Shown here: positions 15,486 to 16,604 of the stretch, piece by piece | Layout of the letters: every line of letters begins with the position of its first letter | Numbering within the stretch: position 1 is the first letter of the stretch | NCBI GenBank assembly: GCA_046756945.1 | Contig: JBHHXI010000067.1 | Location: forward strand, 1 to 16,604 | Direction of reading: 5' to 3' | DNA: 16,604 nt | Source: JACZQZ01 sp046756945 | GTDB lineage: Bacteria > Pseudomonadota > Alphaproteobacteria > Rhodospirillales > 2-02-FULL-58-16 | Position numbers and translations under genes: made by a program | Notes under the pieces: generated by a model | Seen by the model: the letters and a program-made list of their open reading frames with translations, nothing else | Told to the model about the DNA's origin: nothing | The model's database searches: none

Positions 15486-16541
15486 CTACGGCGTGGCAAC
15501 GGTCTTTCCGCGACGCGCCACGAGACTGCGATACGAATCGCCCATAGCCAGGAGTATTTCCCGTTCACCCGCAAAGCGATTGCGGCCATGAGCCACCAAC
15601 ATATTATCCAGCAACAGAATATCTCCCTTCTGCCATGGAAATGCGATGGCCTCGGCCATATACGCGTTATGAATTTCATATATGGCACCGGCGTCGATTG
15701 GCGAGCCGTCACCATAGTGCGCATACAGACCGTCATTCTCGCGCTCATACGGGATTGCGGCGACAGGCCTTGGGATCGGCCGCGGCTCACGTAGGAAGGG
15801 ATAGCCTGAACGGAGGTACGAGTGAGCGTGGTTGAACCATAACATTTCAGCCGTTTTCGGGTGTTCAATAACGGCCTGGGCAACAAAACAAACGTGTATT
15901 CCACCCTTATGATCCCATTCGAAGTCGAAATCATTCCGCTTACAATACGCATCAATATATGAGGTGGAGGAACTTCCAAAAACATCGGCCAGTTCGGCTT
16001 CCGGTATGTCCCGGATATACATGACACCCAGCCTGGCGAATTTGTCCCTAACCTCGGGCGTCAACCGGTTGTACACTTTGCGGCAGTCGGCCAGCGGCGT
16101 CTCTCCCCCGCGCTCAGCGGGCACGGCACAGAAAAATATAACCTTCGTTGGCCAATCCCGCTGCGCGCAACAATCGTTGTGAAGAGCCATGAAAAAGTCG
16201 GGAGGAGACATGCTCGACTTATAAATGTAGTCCGAGACCCTCGGCCGCAAAGTCAGGGCGAACTCGTAAGCCATGTACTCAGAAATAGGGACGTCGGCAA
16301 ATTGCCGAAAGAATTCCATCGAGCCCGACCCGAAGCCCCTGAAAAGAACCGAACCCTCGGTCAGCAGCGCCGATTCAATGAGGTCGATATTTCTCTTGGT
16401 CCACTTGACCAAGTCGATGTTTTGATCGGTGGGTTCAGCCACCAGGGGCAAGGGTTTATCGGCAAGCAGGTGCCGTATGCGCACGGAATCCACGACCATG
16501 GGCAGGGCCGGCAGGGACGTTTTGGTGCAAGTCGCACGCAC
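15486..16541 (-). CDS. SyrP-like TauD/TfdA-family Fe(II)/2-oxoglutarate oxygenase
   Basis: This is a probable non-haem iron, 2-oxoglutarate-dependent oxygenase of the TauD/TfdA superfamily, closest in pattern to SyrP-like hydroxylases of natural-product pathways. In the 351-residue protein the iron triad is visible: His121 and Asp123 in MALHNDCC, and His318 in LLLDNMLVAHGRNRF; Arg327 (GEREILLAMGD) probably binds 2-oxoglutarate. Family landmarks VLFRGFG, PAERGGETPLADCRKVYNRL, WFNHAHSY and HYGDGSPI are present. The start is taken as GTG 16541, with ATG at 16499 as alternative; neither has a clear ribosome site, and an in-frame stop lies further upstream. GC content is visibly lower than in its neighbours, and the gene faces the rib genes, suggesting acquisition. 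The substrate is unknown. Confidence 0.85.
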   Translation of the reverse strand: MRATCTKTSLPALPMVVDSVRIRHLLADKPLPLVAEPTDQNIDLVKWTKRNIDLIESALLTEGSVLFRGFGSGSMEFFRQFADVPISEYMAYEFALTLRPRVSDYIYKSSMSPPDFFMALHNDCCAQRDWPTKVIFFCAVPAERGGETPLADCRKVYNRLTPEVRDKFARLGVMYIRDIPEAELADVFGSSSTSYIDAYCKRNDFDFEWDHKGGIHVCFVAQAVIEHPKTAEMLWFNHAHSYLRSGYPFLREPRPIPRPVAAIPYERENDGLYAHYGDGSPIDAGAIYEIHNAYMAEAIAFPWQKGDILLLDNMLVAHGRNRFAGEREILLAMGDSYRSLVARRGKTVATP

Positions 16542-16604
16542 AGCCGAAATTCCGGGACCTTGCGGATTCCTTGGGTGTGAAAGACTTTAGCACAAATCCA
16601 GAAT

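Noticed and set aside
15425..15547. Short plus-strand frame after ribD
   Set aside because: It has no ribosome site, shows no homology pattern to riboflavin synthase, and overlaps the opposing oxygenase gene.

Overview
The window looks like chromosomal DNA from a GC-rich alphaproteobacterium, most likely a Rhodospirillales-type lineage. This rests on codon use, a MucR/Ros-family regulator, an alphaproteobacterial-style liv transporter cluster with two small companion proteins, and the rpiB-glyA-nrdR-ribD gene order. This is inference; no database search was possible.

Left edge (1-1300): two Flp-type pilin genes on the minus strand (the first cut by the window edge). Each has its own very AT-rich upstream block, and the two blocks are similar, so this appears to be a tandem duplication of pilin plus control region. 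A GC-rich spacer with no convincing gene lies between them. Upstream of the next gene is a perfect inverted repeat (TTTACGT-TT-ACGTAAA) followed by a half-site repeat, a plausible operator.

Centre (1337-10950): a complete fused adenosylcobalamin-dependent isobutyryl-CoA mutase (IcmF: B12 domain, G-protein chaperone domain and mutase core in one chain) whose substrate-site residues are of the isobutyryl type. A small conserved protein follows, then a branched-chain amino acid ABC transporter: livH, livM, livG, livF, a coupled small membrane protein, and the periplasmic binding-protein gene livJ, which has its own leader and a strong terminator. A short-chain acyl-CoA mutase that can act on the valine-derived isobutyryl-CoA, next to a leucine/isoleucine/valine importer, suggests a locus for uptake and use of branched-chain carbon.

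Right part (11034-15371): a minus-strand MucR-family regulator with degenerate zinc ligands and a histone-H1-like lysine-rich tail. After a 439-bp divergent intergenic region come rpiB, glyA, nrdR and ribD, a housekeeping block joining pentose phosphate, one-carbon, deoxynucleotide-control and riboflavin functions. ribE, which often follows ribD, is not in the window. Instead there is a convergent, visibly lower-GC gene for a SyrP-like TauD/TfdA-family Fe(II)/2-oxoglutarate oxygenase (15486-16541), possibly acquired by transfer.

No tRNA, rRNA, CRISPR array, insertion sequence or prophage was seen. The most unusual items are the palindromic repeat inserted in frame inside icmF, the H1-like tail on MucR with lost zinc ligands, the structured livJ leader, and the duplicated AT-rich flp control blocks.
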